A stretch of 64,000 bases of DNA, from the NCBI RefSeq assembly GCF_017654505.1, contig NC_054540.1, forward strand, positions 39,382,468-39,446,467. The letters are read 5' to 3'. Within the stretch, counting starts at the first letter, position 1. Each line of letters begins with the position of its first letter. Shown piece by piece: positions 44,240 through 55,110 of this stretch. The notes under the pieces were generated by a model. The model saw only the letters and a program-made list of their open reading frames with translations, ran no database searches and was not told the origin of the DNA. A program made the translations under genes and the position numbers. The DNA comes from Polyodon spathula. Lineage: Eukaryota > Chordata > Actinopteri > Acipenseriformes > Polyodontidae.

Positions 44240-45961
44240 TTCTTCAAGCCAGTAATCTGTGACACCTGCTTGATGTGGGATATCCGAGAAAACCCAGTGG
44301 AGCTAAACCAAGTGTGCGTAAAGTGCCGTGCGATCCAGGACTTGCATAAACTAGTAAGTATGCTAGAAATGGAGCTGGAAGAAGTGCGACAGCAACAGGA
44401 TCTTGAGGAACTGGCACACCCACAATTCATGGAAGTCTGCATCACCCCTAACAGACTGAAAGCCACCAGGGAGATAGAAGGTCAGAACAGCTGGGTTCAG
44501 GTAGGCAGAAGCAGGGAAAAAAAGAAACTTCGTCAAACACAACCACCAGAAATCAAAACAACCAACAAATTTGAGTCACTTCAAAATTTTGATGAGCAGA
44601 ACCAACAACAAGAGAATGAAAGGAACAACATCCAGGACCCTATTGACAGTGGTGACCAGACAGCAAAAAGAAGGGAGGTCATGATTGTTGGGGACTCCAT
44701 ATTGAGAAACACAGCAAGTTTAATTCGCAGTTTGGACCCCCTTACTACAACAGTGTGCTGCCTTCCGGGAGCCTCGGTCAAGCACATCACTGAGAACGTG
44801 GACAGGCTCCTAGAACGAACAGGAGAAGACTCGGTAGTAGTCGTCCACATCGGTACAAACAACATTGTAAGAGTGTGGCAAAGTGGTGAATACGTGCAGG
44901 TGAGTGCAGTGCAGAGTGGATAAATGACACAGACGATGATGTACAGGTGCAAGGGTGTTTATTAAATTAATTCGATGTCCAGAGCCTTATAGCAAACCTG
45001 CAAATAATAATAATGTTGTAAGTGGTACAGCGGCGTGTATCACTTCTGATTATAATCCCACGAGTTTGACCCGTAACCCAAAGTCCAGTCCTTTCACCCA
45101 CACAAAACACAGACACAATTCCGACAGTGTGTGATTTTAGTGCTCGTGGTGCAAAAGACAGTTCCTGTAGTGGAAACGGTGAGTGGTGATATCCGGGTTT
45201 TACGCTGGCCTGCGGCTGTAGCTTCAGATCGTGCTCAGTATTCTTGGTGAGAAACGACACACAAGACAAACAGTGTTATACACAGACAAGCAGAACACTC
45301 ACGGTTTTTCGTATAAACAAGACGGGCTCCTTCTTGGTTATTTGGCTTAACCATATGCAAAGGAAGAGATCACAATGCCACGCCCCCCTATTTATACCCT
45401 CACCCATGACCCCTAGGTTAAAGAATGCATCTGCTCCTCCAATCCTCAGATGCCATGCCGTTTACCGTCCGGGTCAGTGAGCTTGGGTGCCGTAGCTCCG
45501 TCCCTTTCCTAAATGGCTGACTTCCACCTACCCGTCGGAATAAATTGTCTTGCCATTTGTTTAAGGTTACTCTGTTCCTTCTTTCTAGTGCCCTCACCGG
45601 TCGGGAAGGAGATCTAACACCAAGCGTCATTCGATCTTTGTCACAAAGAGACAGACCAAAATCCCTGCAAAACAAATTCAGAGTGCTAGGAAGGAAATTA
45701 AAAGAGAAAACCAAAACTGTGGTATTTTCTGGTATACTATCGGCACCTTACAAAGGACCATATGGACAGCTGGAAATAATTAATCAAAACACATGGCTGA
45801 AGATGTGGTGCACACGGGAAGGCTTCACCTATCTTGATCATTGGACCACATTCTACAACGAGGACTATCTGTATAGACGGGACGGACTGCACTTAAATAA
45901 CAAGGGAACCAGTCTACTTGGAGAAAAGATCCTCGAGCAGGTTCAGAAGCATTTAAACTAG
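44240..45961 (+). pseudogene. CR1 ORF1 (copy 1), interrupted by LTR A4
   Basis: Same protein as the intact ORF1 at 60515-61462: CDTC/CVKC zinc-binding start, coiled coil and SGNH esterase (VGDSILRN, GTNNI). The start codon has become ATA. The frame is cut at 44868 by the LTR and resumes at 45646 through RRDGLHLNNKGTSLLGEKIL to the stop at 45961. With the LTR and one duplication removed, the two parts are in register. Confidence 0.85.
44874..45645 (-). mobile_element. Solo LTR, family A (copy A4), in CR1 ORF1
   Basis: Ends TGTGGCAAAG (44874) and CTTTGTCACA (45645), flanked by aagag at 44869-44873 and 45646-45650. The unoccupied site is visible in CR1 copy 2 at about 61141-61155, with a single aagag. 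At 772 bp this copy gives the cleanest boundaries for the family, and shows that family A is an LTR and not a DNA transposon. Confidence 0.92.
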
Positions 45962-46049
45962 AAAGGAAGGGGGGAGAAATCAACAAAAAAACAGAAGGGA
46001 GACCGCATCAAAACAAAAACAACAACTCAGGTAAGACAACCATTAAATG

Positions 46050-48170
46050 TATTTATCTAAATGCTAAAAGTATCAGAAACAAAATTCTAGAACTTGAAGC
46101 CTGCACTAACAAGTAACTATGATGTGATAGGTGTTGCAGAAACTTGGTTGTCTGAGAGTGATGGGGACAAATATAATATTTGTGGGTATACACTGTATAG
46201 GAAAGACAGGCAGGACAGAAGAGGAGGAGGGGTAGCGCTATACATAAGAAACAATCTTGAAGCCCAGGTGTTAAACCTGGACAAAGAAAATAAAGCTGAA
46301 TCAATATGGGTCAGAATAACGGACAAAAATTCAAAGGGCATAATAATAGGAGCATGCTATAGACCGCCAGATTCAGACGGTGAGCAAAATAATCTGTTAT
46401 ACAATGACATTAGAAATGCGTGTAGCAAAGGAGAAGCCATACTAATGGGGGATTTCAACTTCCCCCATATAAAATGGGAAAACCCGGTGGGTAGCATGAA
46501 GGATGAAATTGAAATGGTGGAAATGACAAATGACTGTTTCCTAACACAATTTGTCAAGGCACCGACTAGAGGGGAGGCATGCCTTGATTTAGTCTTTCCA
46601 AATAACGAAGACAGAGTAACTAAAACAGAGGTCAGAGAACCACTAGCAAACTCAGACCACAACATGGTCTCATTTGAAGTGTTTTTTAAAACCCCAAAAG
46701 TATTGACTAAAGCTAAGGTTTACAGTTTTAGAAAAGCAAACTATGAAGGTATGAAACAAAGACTAACAGAAGTAGATTGGAGTAAAATAGAGAAAACACC
46801 CACAGAAGAAGGATGGTTGTTCTTCAAAAATGTAGTACTAGAGGCGCAAAACAATTACATCCCTAAAGCAGACAAATCTAAATGTAAAACTAAACGGACA
46901 AAATGGTTTAATAGATCAAAAAAAAATATTCAGTGAAAAAAGGCACTTTACAGAGCATTAAAAAAGGATCAAAAAGAAAGTACCCAGAAAAAGTACACAG
47001 CACTGCAAAAGCAAGTCAAAAAGGAAGTTAGAAAGGCCAAGAGAGAAATAGAAATGAACAGTGCTAAGGAAGCTAAAACCAATTCCAAAATGTTTTTTCC
47101 AGTATTACAACAGCAAGAAAACATTCAAATAGGAGATTAAATGTTTAAGAGATACAAATGGCAAAATCGTAGATGAAAAAAAAAAATAGCAAATATATTA
47201 AATGATTACTTTTCACAAGTTTTTACAAAGGAAGATGCTGACAACATGCCCTACATGTCATCCAGTTCCTATCCAGTTTTAAATAACTTTAGCATAACCA
47301 AGGCAGAAGTGTTAAAGGGACTAGGAGCTCTTAAAATAAACAAATCCCCTGGTAACCGCTAACCAAGATCATGCAGCAGTCTCTTGACACAGGGGTGGTA
47401 CCGACAGACTGGAAAATTGCAAACGTAATACCGATCCACAAAAAGGGAAACAAAACTGAACCAGGTAACTACAGACCAGTAAGCCTGACTTCTATTATAT
47501 GCAAACTTACGGAAACCATAATAAGATCCAAAATGGAAAATTACCTATATGGTAACAGGGTCCTGGGAGACAGTCAACATGGTTTTAGGAAAGGGAGATC
47601 GTGTCTAACTAACTTGCTTGATGTTTTTGAGGATGCAACATCGATAATGGATAATTGCAAAGCATATGACATGGTTTATTTAGATTTCCAGAAAGCTTTT
47701 GACAAAGTCCTGCACAAAAGATTAATTCTCAAACTGAACGCAGTTGGGATTCAGGGAAACACATGTACATGGATTAGGGAGTGGTTAACATATAGAAAAC
47801 AGAAAGTACTGATTAGAGGAAAAACCTCAGAATGGAGTGTGGTAACCAGTGGTGTACCACAGGGATCAGTATTAGCATAACCTCTCTGCTGCTCTAGAAA
47901 TAGTGCAAAGAAGAGCGACCAGAATTATTCCGGGCTTAAAAGGCATGTCATATGCAGACAGGCTAAAAGAATTGAATCTGTTCAGTCTTGAACAAAGAAG
48001 ACTACGTGACGACCTAATTCAAGCATTCAAAATTCTAAAAGGTATTGACAGTGTCGACCCAATGGATTTTTTCAGCCTGAAAAAAGAAACAAGGACCAGG
48101 GGTCACAAATGGAGATTAGACAAAGGGGCATTCAGAACAGAAAACAGGAGGCACTTTTTTACATAGAGAA
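46050..48170 (+). pseudogene. CR1 ORF2 (copy 1), APE endonuclease and partial RT
   Basis: Endonuclease at 46094-46936: VIGVAETWLSESDGDKYN, RRGGGVALYIRN, GACYRPPDSDG, MGDFNFPHIKWE, ANSDHNMVSFEV. A TGA ends this frame at 46936. RT fingers and palm lie at 47371-47880: NVIPIHKKGN, YRPVSLTSIICKLTETII, LDFQKAFDKV, SGVPQGSVLA. The FADD catalytic block is lost in the 485-bp deletion. The thumb and C-terminus resume at 47903 (QRRATRIIPGLKGMSYADRL). Confidence 0.88.
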
Positions 48171-48341
48171 TTGTGCGGGTCTGGAATCAACTCCCCAGTA
48201 ATGTTGTTGAAGCTGACACCCTGGGATCCTTCAAAAAGCTGCTTGATGAGATTCTGGGATCAATAAGCTACTAACAACCAAACGAGCAAGATGGGCCGAA
48301 TGGCCTCCTGTCGTTTGTAAACTTTCTTATGTTCTTATGCC

Positions 48342-49429
48342 ACACTGCCTCACCAACCATCTGGGAAAATGGAGAAGTTAAACTAATAATGAGAAGAGGC
48401 ACAGGCAGCATGTTTGGAGTAATAAAAAAGTTTAACATCTGAATAGTTTTTGTTTTATTCTTATAATTATAAACCATTTTATAAGAGCAATAACCCACTC
48501 CAGGGTGTGCGCTAAGACATATCTTAATTCACTTCAGGGTGGTTGAAGGCACCCAGGCATGCATAAGATACTGTGGGTGGGATTTTTAAAAGGTTGTAAA
48601 TGACAACCCGTGTTAATCAACTAATCAGTATGTAGCATTGATTTGGGCATTTTCAAGCGATCGTTATGTCTGTTTCGTTATTAAATAAAGTGCCAATGTG
48701 ATTTCGGAAAGTATGTCGATTTATGAAATAATGTTAATATCTTAACGAGCAGTGCTTCTTGTGACTATTTCTTTGGTTTGTGTGGGAATTTAAAAGGAAA
48801 ACTGTTAATTGTCATAATTTATTTGGAGTTAATTTGCACTTGGGAAAGGAGAGTGTTTTTTATTTCCATTTGGCTGCTGCTCAATGGTGGGAGAGCCTCC
48901 TTCCTGTATGTTAGTGGTTTCCATAACAGCGAACTATGCTGCCATTCATTTTTCTTGATCTTGTTAAAATACATTTTGATTAACAAGTTCCCCTTATCTA
49001 GTCGTTGAGAAAGGAAGTGGTTTATGTGACCTGTGACATCGACGCCATTTCAAAGCATTAACAGATTGATTTTCTTAACAATTTTCAATTAAAAATCACT
49101 GCTACTAAAGTTCTCATTACTATACCGTGAGTTTGATACAATAACGCTGATATTTGAAAGTCCCCCCTGTGTGTCTTACTGCACACCCTGTCATGGGTTA
49201 TGGCTTGCTTATAAGTCCAAATAAGTGTACATGACTGATTGGACTCATTCTGTATTTAGCTGTGCCATCTGAGTTAGTACTTCAAGTGCTAATAAATATG
49301 AATTAGTATGTGCATTTTTACTCAGTTGGAATTTAATTAAACTTAAAATGTAGTAAAAGTTAGCCGTTTGCAGTGCACCTCTATTGAATTTTAGCACAGC
49401 CTTGATACTTTGTTAGCTAACAAGGGGAG
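48342..49429. other. Non-coding, with MITE-related arm
   Basis: No gene. Contains the single MITE-like arm listed at 48490-48575. The rest is AT-rich, unclassified DNA. Confidence 0.4.
48490..48575 (+). mobile_element. Foldback MITE-like element, partial copy 2
   Basis: ataacccactccagggtgtg then cgctaagaca, followed by cacttcagggtggttgaagg, matches the left arm and inner part of the element at 8362-8507 (cccacgacagggtgtg, cacttcctaggcggttgaagg). No right arm is seen. Confidence 0.5.
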
Positions 49430-49807
49430 CACAATTAGTTCACGTGCAGATGTATCGAGATTCCAATCGAGTCCCAGTACAGCTGCATAAGAGGCAGTGT
49501 TTCACTCACTTGGGTTGTGTGTTCAAGGCGAAAAGAACGGGAGAGTTAGGAGTAAAATAAATAACAATTGCTATTCATGCTGAAAGAGTTCAGCACAATA
49601 ATTGTTTGCTGCTTCGTCCAGTGTTTGTTTGTCTATTCGATTTGGTCACCATGCCGTTTTGTTTTGCGTCAAAGTGTTTTTCGTTTGTGTGCAACCTTTT
49701 TATTTTACAATAAACTGCAGCATCAGTGCATGTTCATCACTCACCAGTCCTGTCTGTGTCCTTTATTCTTTCGGGTATGATGTCACTCCTCAAGTCATCC
49801 TGTGACA
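49430..49807 (+). mobile_element. LTR, family B (copy B3)
   Basis: Shares gagcacaattagttcacg, tgcataagaggcagtgtttc, an ataaactgcag poly(A) region and the end tgatgtcactcc..catcctgtgaca with B4 (minus, 51025-51540). The 5' boundary is uncertain; sequence upstream to about 49190 may belong. Confidence 0.6.
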
Positions 49808-50104
49808 GGGTCATAAACTAGAACTGAGATGGCAAGACTCTAAACTGCACATTCATTAGGGCCACGTGGTTAAATATAGGAAGGCTCTGGTGTTGGCTAG
49901 ATCATCAAATTATTCTAATTTAATTAAAACAAAAAAAATTAAATAAGCCTAGATTTATTTTTGCTACCCTAGATAAATTAATGCATCCTTCCCCTAGTAG
50001 TCCTACCCTTTCTCCTCTCACAGCTGCAGTGACTTCTTACACTTCTTTAAAAATAAAATCCTAGACATCAGAAATGAGATTCCAGGACTCCAGCACAATT
50101 TGAC
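49808..50104. other. Non-coding spacer
   Basis: No gene or repeat family recognised. Confidence 0.4.
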
Positions 50105-50329
50105 CAAGTACACCTATTAAGGCCACTACGGGGGCTTTTTCTTTGTTTACCTTACAGGAACTGACAGAGGTAATTCAACATATGAGAGCTACTACATGCT
50201 CCTATTCCTACAAAACTATTAAATTATGCTCTTGGTGTTATTAATACCCACCTTAAAAAAAATGATAAATGGTTCACTTTCCTCTGGTATAGTCCCTCGC
50301 ACAGGGTAGCTGTGGTAAAGCCTATACTT

Positions 50330-50935
50330 AACAAACACAATTTGGATCTTAAAGTCCTCAATAACTATAGGCCATTCTCCAACCTGCCATTCTTAGACAG
50401 GGTTCTAGAGAGAGCCAATTCAATTACAAAAAATTCTAACTCTTAATGGTATATTCTAGAAGTTTCAGTCTAGTTTTTGTGCTGCACATATCACTGAGAC
50501 AGCTTCCACCAGTTTTAATTCTTCTCTAAATGCTGCCTTTGATATTGTAGACCATCCCATCTTACTGAATCATTTTGATCGAACAGTAGGACAGTCTGGT
50601 CTTGTCCTATCCTGGTTCGAATCTTATCTTTCTGATAGGTTTCAGTTTGTCTCTATTGGAGAGGTAAAATCAGAATTATCGGAAGTTGTCTGCAGTGTTC
50701 CACAGGGCTCCATTCTAGATCCATTGTTGTTTTCATTATATATGCTACCACTAAGTGACATTATCTGCAGACACAGAGTGAACTTCCATTGCTATGCTGT
50801 TGATACCCAGCTACTGCATAGTTGTCCTTTCTTCTGCCTGGGTGTTATTAGCTACTTGCCTTACCGACATCAAGCATTGGATGTCATAGAATTTTCTAAT
50901 GCTGAATTCAGATAAAACAGAGGTTATGCTAGCGT
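50330..50935 (+). pseudogene. L2 reverse transcriptase core, decayed
   Basis: Frames give AFDIVDHPILLNHFDR, SGLVLSWFESYLSDRFQFVS, VVCSVPQGSILDPLLFSLYM, LPLSDIICRHRVNFHCYAVD. The VPQGS..GPLLFSLYMLPL..II..H..NFHCYADDTQL signature is L2-type. The catalytic YADD reads YAVD, so one Asp is lost. Stops occur before and after. Confidence 0.8.
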
Positions 50936-51024
50936 GATCACAGAACCAACTGAAATGAAATGTGGGATTACAGCTCGACCCTTACAGTCTCTCATCAAAA
51001 CTAGAAATTAAGAGTTTGGTGGTC

Positions 51025-51540
51025 TATCACAGGATGGCTTGAGTGGTGATGTCAGACCCGGAAGAACACAGGACACAGACTTGACTGGTGAGTGATGAAA
51101 TTGCACTGATGCATCGGTTTACTGTAAAAATAAAATGATTAAACAAATCATAAAACACTGAACAAAATAAACAGCGAAGTGATCAAAACAAATAGCCAGA
51201 CAAACAGATGAAATGAAACAAGTACTGTGCTGGAGCTTCCAACACAAATAGCAATTGTTTTTGTTTTATAAATATTCTCCTGTCTTTCTCCCGTTCTCCA
51301 TTCTTGAACACACAACCACAAGTGAGTTTAACACTGCCTCTTTTATGCACCACTGTACTGAGACTCGATTGCCAATCAGTCATTCAATTGGAATCTTGGT
51401 ACATCTGTACGTGAACTAATTGTGCTCCTCATGCTTCCATACTAATACCCATTTTAATCTGCATGTCAAGTGATTGCGCAATCCCAGTGCCTAAATACAA
51501 TTATACATTTTACATCCCCTGTGCTAATGTGCAGATAATT
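51025..51540 (-). mobile_element. LTR, family B (copy B4)
   Basis: On the minus strand it shares gagcacaattagttcacg, a gcataaaagaggcagtg TATA region (about 51343) and the end caccactcaagccatcctgt with B3. It sits in the L2 and is followed directly by LTR A5. No duplication is visible. Confidence 0.65.
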
Positions 51541-52032
51541 ATAATCCAGGTGCAATGTTGTTTAATGGTTTTTTAAATCCAATGGCCTGATGGCAAAACA
51601 ACAGTAAATAATAATGGTAATGAAGCAATACAGCGGCGTGTATTGCTTATTTGTAGTGCATGGGTTGGCATTGAAATAATAACAGTCTTGTTTCAGTTCA
51701 CCCACACATAACACATACATAAACACAGACACCAGTCCACAGTGCGTGCTATAGTGCTTGTGGTGAAAACAGTTCTTTAGTGACAACAAATGTGCAGTGT
51801 TGTTGATCCGGGTTTTCAAATAATTACAAACAGTATTAGTAACGACGTTTCCCGTCCGGGCCATTGAGTCTATATACTGTAGCTTTGCCCCCTTTCTAGA
51901 TGGCCAACTTCCACCTAACCCTGGGAATAAACTGTCAAGCCATTTAGTCCAGGGTATTCTATTCCCTTTATGTAGCTGCCTCACAGTTTGGGAGGGAGAT
52001 CTAACATCAAGAATCATTCGATCTCTGTCACA
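51541..52032 (-). mobile_element. LTR fragment, family A (copy A5)
   Basis: On the minus strand it starts TGTGACAGAGATCG (52032), like A4, and runs to about 51541, where it meets B4. Its own 3' end is missing. It includes the shared landmarks gtgaggcagctacataaagg and agcggcgtgta. Confidence 0.65.
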
Positions 52033-52429
52033 GGCTCATATTAGGGAAGTTACTAAAGGATCTTTTTACCATTTGAGAAATATAGCCCAACTTAGACATT
52101 ATTTCTTTATCTGATGCCAAGAGACTAATGCATGCCTTTGTTTCGCCTAGAATTGATTATTGTAATGCAATACACTTAAATGTGTGGTATCACTCTTGCT
52201 GCTTGTTCAGAATACCACCATTAGAATTCTGACTAATACCAGGAAAAGTGAACATATTGCCCCTATTTTGGCCTCTTTACACTGGCTCCCTGTGCAGTAC
52301 AGAATTGATTTTAAGGCCCTGAATGGATTAGTACCTAGTTATTTGCAGGAGTTACTGATTCTGTATCTTTCACATCGCACTCTGAGATCACATGATGCAG
52401 GGCTCTGATCCTCTCAAGTGTAAGGGTAA

Positions 52430-52980
52430 TAATGGTAGTGGAGGGAATACATACAATAGCCCCTGTGATCAGGGGTGAGCTAGCACGTCTACTCCCGGGG
52501 GGCCCCCGTCTCACTCCACGGAGAACCATAGGGGGCGACGAGTGGACTCGGCTGTAGCAAAGAGGTCGATTTGTGCAGGTCGAAACCTCTCTCAAATCTG
52601 TTTCACCATTTGAGGATGCAGCCTCCACTCTGAGCTGTCTGGAGCTTCTCTGGACAGGAGGTCTGCTGCCTTGTTGTCCACCCCAGGGAGATGAACTGTG
52701 TATCCAGGACAGGAGTCTGTGCACTGCGTGGTGAAGGCCTGGTGAGCGCAGGCCGCCTTGGTGGTTTATGTAGGCTACCACTGTTGTATTGTCAGTCCAG
52801 ACAAGCACTAACTTCTGGTGAAAATGAGATAACACTAGGTTCACTCCTCACCCATTCCAGACCGCTCCCCAGACCAGGCTAGGTAGTGACCACTTCCCTT
52901 CTGTGAGGGGATCCAAGGGGAGAGCCGAGGCACAGATTACCAGGACGGAGCCATCACTCCAGTGTCTTCTGGAATTGTCT
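52430..52980 (-). pseudogene. DIRS RNase H-like region (element D)
   Basis: The frame at 52335-52844 reads LVLVWTDNTTVVAYINHQGG then LRSPGLHHAVHRLLSW, matching the DNTTVV.YINRQGGLRSP block of DIRS pol. The right side is degraded. To the left it runs into L2 sequence, so the ORF's last codons are not DIRS. Confidence 0.7.
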
Positions 52981-53319
52981 GGACACTCGCACCAGCCGGT
53001 ACCGATCATGGACCGGGTGCACCTTGAGCATATTTACCGAGGCTTGAAGCGGGCGTATTCTCAGCAACCCTAGTGGAAGGATTCTCGAGGCAGCTACCAT
53101 CAGCCCCAGTAACCTTTGATATACTTTGACCTGTAGGAGAACGTCCTCTCTGAATAGGGAGAGTGCTGCCTCTAACCACAGAATCCTGTCTTCTGACAGT
53201 GAGGCAAGCATGCTCACAGAGTTGAGTTTGATCCCCAGGAACACTGTGGACTGAGACGTTATGAAATTGCTCTTCTGTTGATGTATTGAGAGCCTTAACT
53301 TTGTCACATGATCTATGAC

Positions 53320-53592
53320 CTATTTTGTGTGTGCCTTTGCACGTGCTTTTGAATGCAAGTAAACTAGCCAATCGCCCAGATAGTTCAAGATACGAATACC
53401 CCACAGCTTGAGTGGAGCCAGTGCTGCATCCATGCAATTTGAAAAAGTATGTAGCGTCAGCAAGAGGCCAAATGGCAGCACACAAAATTCGTATGGGTTG
53501 CCTTGAAAGGCGAAGCGCAGATATTTCCTGTGTGCGGGATGGATCGGGACGTGAAAGTAGGCATCTTGCCGTGGCCTTGTGGGACCTTTCAA
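53320..53592 (-). pseudogene. DIRS reverse transcriptase (element D)
   Basis: 90 codons: DAYFHVPIHPAHRKYLRFAF, QGNPYEFCVLPFGLLLTLHT, then ILNYLGDWLVYLHSKA. The first catalytic Asp (DAYF) is present, but the YLDD motif reads YLGD. The frame enters from gag with a shift near 53590 and leaves into another frame below 53320 (TKLRLSIHQQKSNFITSQST, VFLGIKLNSVSM). Confidence 0.8.
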
Positions 53593-53599
53593 GGCTCAC

Positions 53600-54664
53600 A
53601 TCAATCGTCGCTCCAAAAGTGTGCCCTGGTGTAATGGGGGTGTCCAGTAGTGCCACCTTCTCGGTCTCCACGACCTTGGCTTGTGTCAACCACAAGTGCC
53701 AGCGGGAGGCCACCATCGCCGCCAGCGACCTACCTGATGCATGACCTAACTCACCCGTTAGGTCAGTCATCGCCTTAGCTATTGCCTGGAGCTCCCCTGT
53801 GTTGGACGGGCATTTGTTGGGTCCCAGCTCTGCCGATGCGTAAGCTCCCCTTGGTGAAGGCTTGGAACAGGTTGCACCAATACCCCCTTGGTGAAGTTGG
53901 AACCTTGCACCAATACCGTGACTGTGTCCCCGATAGTAGGGAATGTGCCTAGGCCCGCTTCTTGGGCTCCTGCAGTATGAAGCAGAGACTGCTGCTCTGG
54001 AGGCTGAGGGTGCAGATGCTAGGTTGCTCCCGGAGGAGTGGACCAAATCTAGGAAGTCCTGGCATAAAGGGGGGCATGCTGTGGGTGCCCTTTCTGCTGG
54101 AGGAAGCGTTTCCCCTTTCCCTCCTGTTATGCTGGCCAGGGAATGTCCGTGGCTGCAGCTGCACGCTGCATTAGTGCCCGGAACCCTTCCCTCTGCGACA
54201 CGTGTGGCAAGGGTGGTAAGGAGCCCCCTAACGTGGCCTGTCGATGGAGGTGGCTGGGTCTGAAATGTCTGATCTGGATGCGTTGAAGGACAGCTCATCT
54301 GGGCTAGGGGTCTAGGCAGGGGTCATGGGGAGCGAGACTGTGGGGGCTGGGGCTGCCCGGTGGTATGGGTATGGGGCAGCCTGCCCTGTGATTTTCATAG
54401 GGTCTCTAGCATGTTCTGCTGAGCCCTTACAGTCTCCGCCAGCTCAGCAAAGTGCCACTCAGCCAAGCTTGGGCACCTTCTAGGCAACTGTGACGGGGAT
54501 AGTCTGTGCCTGCATGGGGAAGGGGAGCGGTGCCTGCGTGGCGACCGCCTGTCCCCTGGTGAGCGTTCCCTTGAGCGGTACCATTTCACCTCCCCTTTGA
54601 GGTGTCCGTGCATCTGTGGGAAAGGGGAGGGTGACCCAGTTGTGCAGGAGAGTTCTCTGGTCAC
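53600..54664 (-). pseudogene. DIRS gag-like region (element D)
   Basis: Two frames, 54395-54664 (Arg/Ser/His-rich: RSRERSPGDRRSPRRHRSPS) and the first half of 53006-54298. The latter reads AMTDLTGELGHASGRSLAAM, VASRWHLWLTQAKVVETEKV, PITPGHTFGATIDVSLERSH. The SP/RR-rich stretch followed by the SLA.MV..R..LWL.QA block fits DIRS ORF1. The 430-codon ORF is gag followed by an out-of-frame read through the RT region; it is not one protein. Confidence 0.6.
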
Positions 54665-54789
54665 TGTAACGTGGGGGTCCTAGAGGAATCTGCTGAGGAT
54701 AGGGCTGCTCTCTGGTGCTAAGTTCTTCTTGAGAACTTCCTACATGGAGAGCAGTCTAGCTCACCTGCCAGTGCTTTGGCTGCATGGTC

Positions 54790-55110
54790 TGGCCCTAACC
54801 ATCTAGCGCAGGACCGGTGCTCGTCCTGCCTGGGCAGCAGGTGCCGATAGTAGCACGGTTGGTGCTGGGCTGTAGACGCTTAGAGCTATTCGCCAGTGCC
54901 GACTTAGTTGGTGCCGGGATTGGCGTCGAGGAGAGTACTGTTGGTGCCGAGCCAATCAGTGCCGAGGTCGGTGTCAAGGTGTAGCGCGGTCGGTGCCGGG
55001 CTGTAGACGGCCCTGAAGCTATTCACCGGTGCCGAATCAATCAGTGCCGGGACAGCAGCGAAGAGAGCGCTGTTGATGCCGAGTAGCCGGTGCCGAGTCA
55101 ATCTGTAAAT
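54790..55110. repeat. ggtgccga-type tandem repeat (DIRS D leader), part 1
   Basis: Irregular units such as ggtgccgagtc, ggtgccgggctgtag and tcggtgccg occur about every 15-40 bp. The same phrases resume at 56125-56300. Confidence 0.75.

Larger units (their letters stand above)
43802..48341 (+). mobile_element. CR1 LINE, copy 1 (interrupted and deleted)
   Basis: 5' UTR with a duplicated block (43802-44200), ORF1 (44240-45961, split by a solo LTR), ORF2 (about 46050-48170, damaged) and a 3' UTR ending gggccgaatggcctcctg then gtaaactttcttatgttctt (48341). The latter is the usual CR1 terminus, an octamer repeat instead of poly(A). Compared with copy 2 at 60-64 kb it lacks about 60 bp near 47350 and about 485 bp near 47877, plus small indels. 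Confidence 0.9.
50105..52405 (+). mobile_element. L2 LINE, RT region, split by two LTRs
   Basis: RT sequence is recognisable from 50105 (ELTEVIQHMRATTCS) to 51024. After an interruption of about 1 kb by LTRs B4 and A5, the C-terminal part continues at 52033-52405 (HIREVTK-like, then APILASLHWLPVQYRIDFKA, LRSHDAGL). The LINE is cut off at 52405 by DIRS D, without its 3' tail. It has many frameshifts and stops and is old. Confidence 0.8.

Noticed and set aside
44152..44466. Minus-strand ORFs opposite CR1 ORF1 and ORF2 (also 44581-44952, 60487-60744, 61861-62169)
   Set aside because: They are shadow frames antisense to CR1 coding sequence.
53006..54298. 430-codon minus-strand ORF as a novel long gene
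   Set aside because: Its first half is DIRS gag-like. The rest is an out-of-frame passage through the RT region that lies in another frame at 53320-53592.
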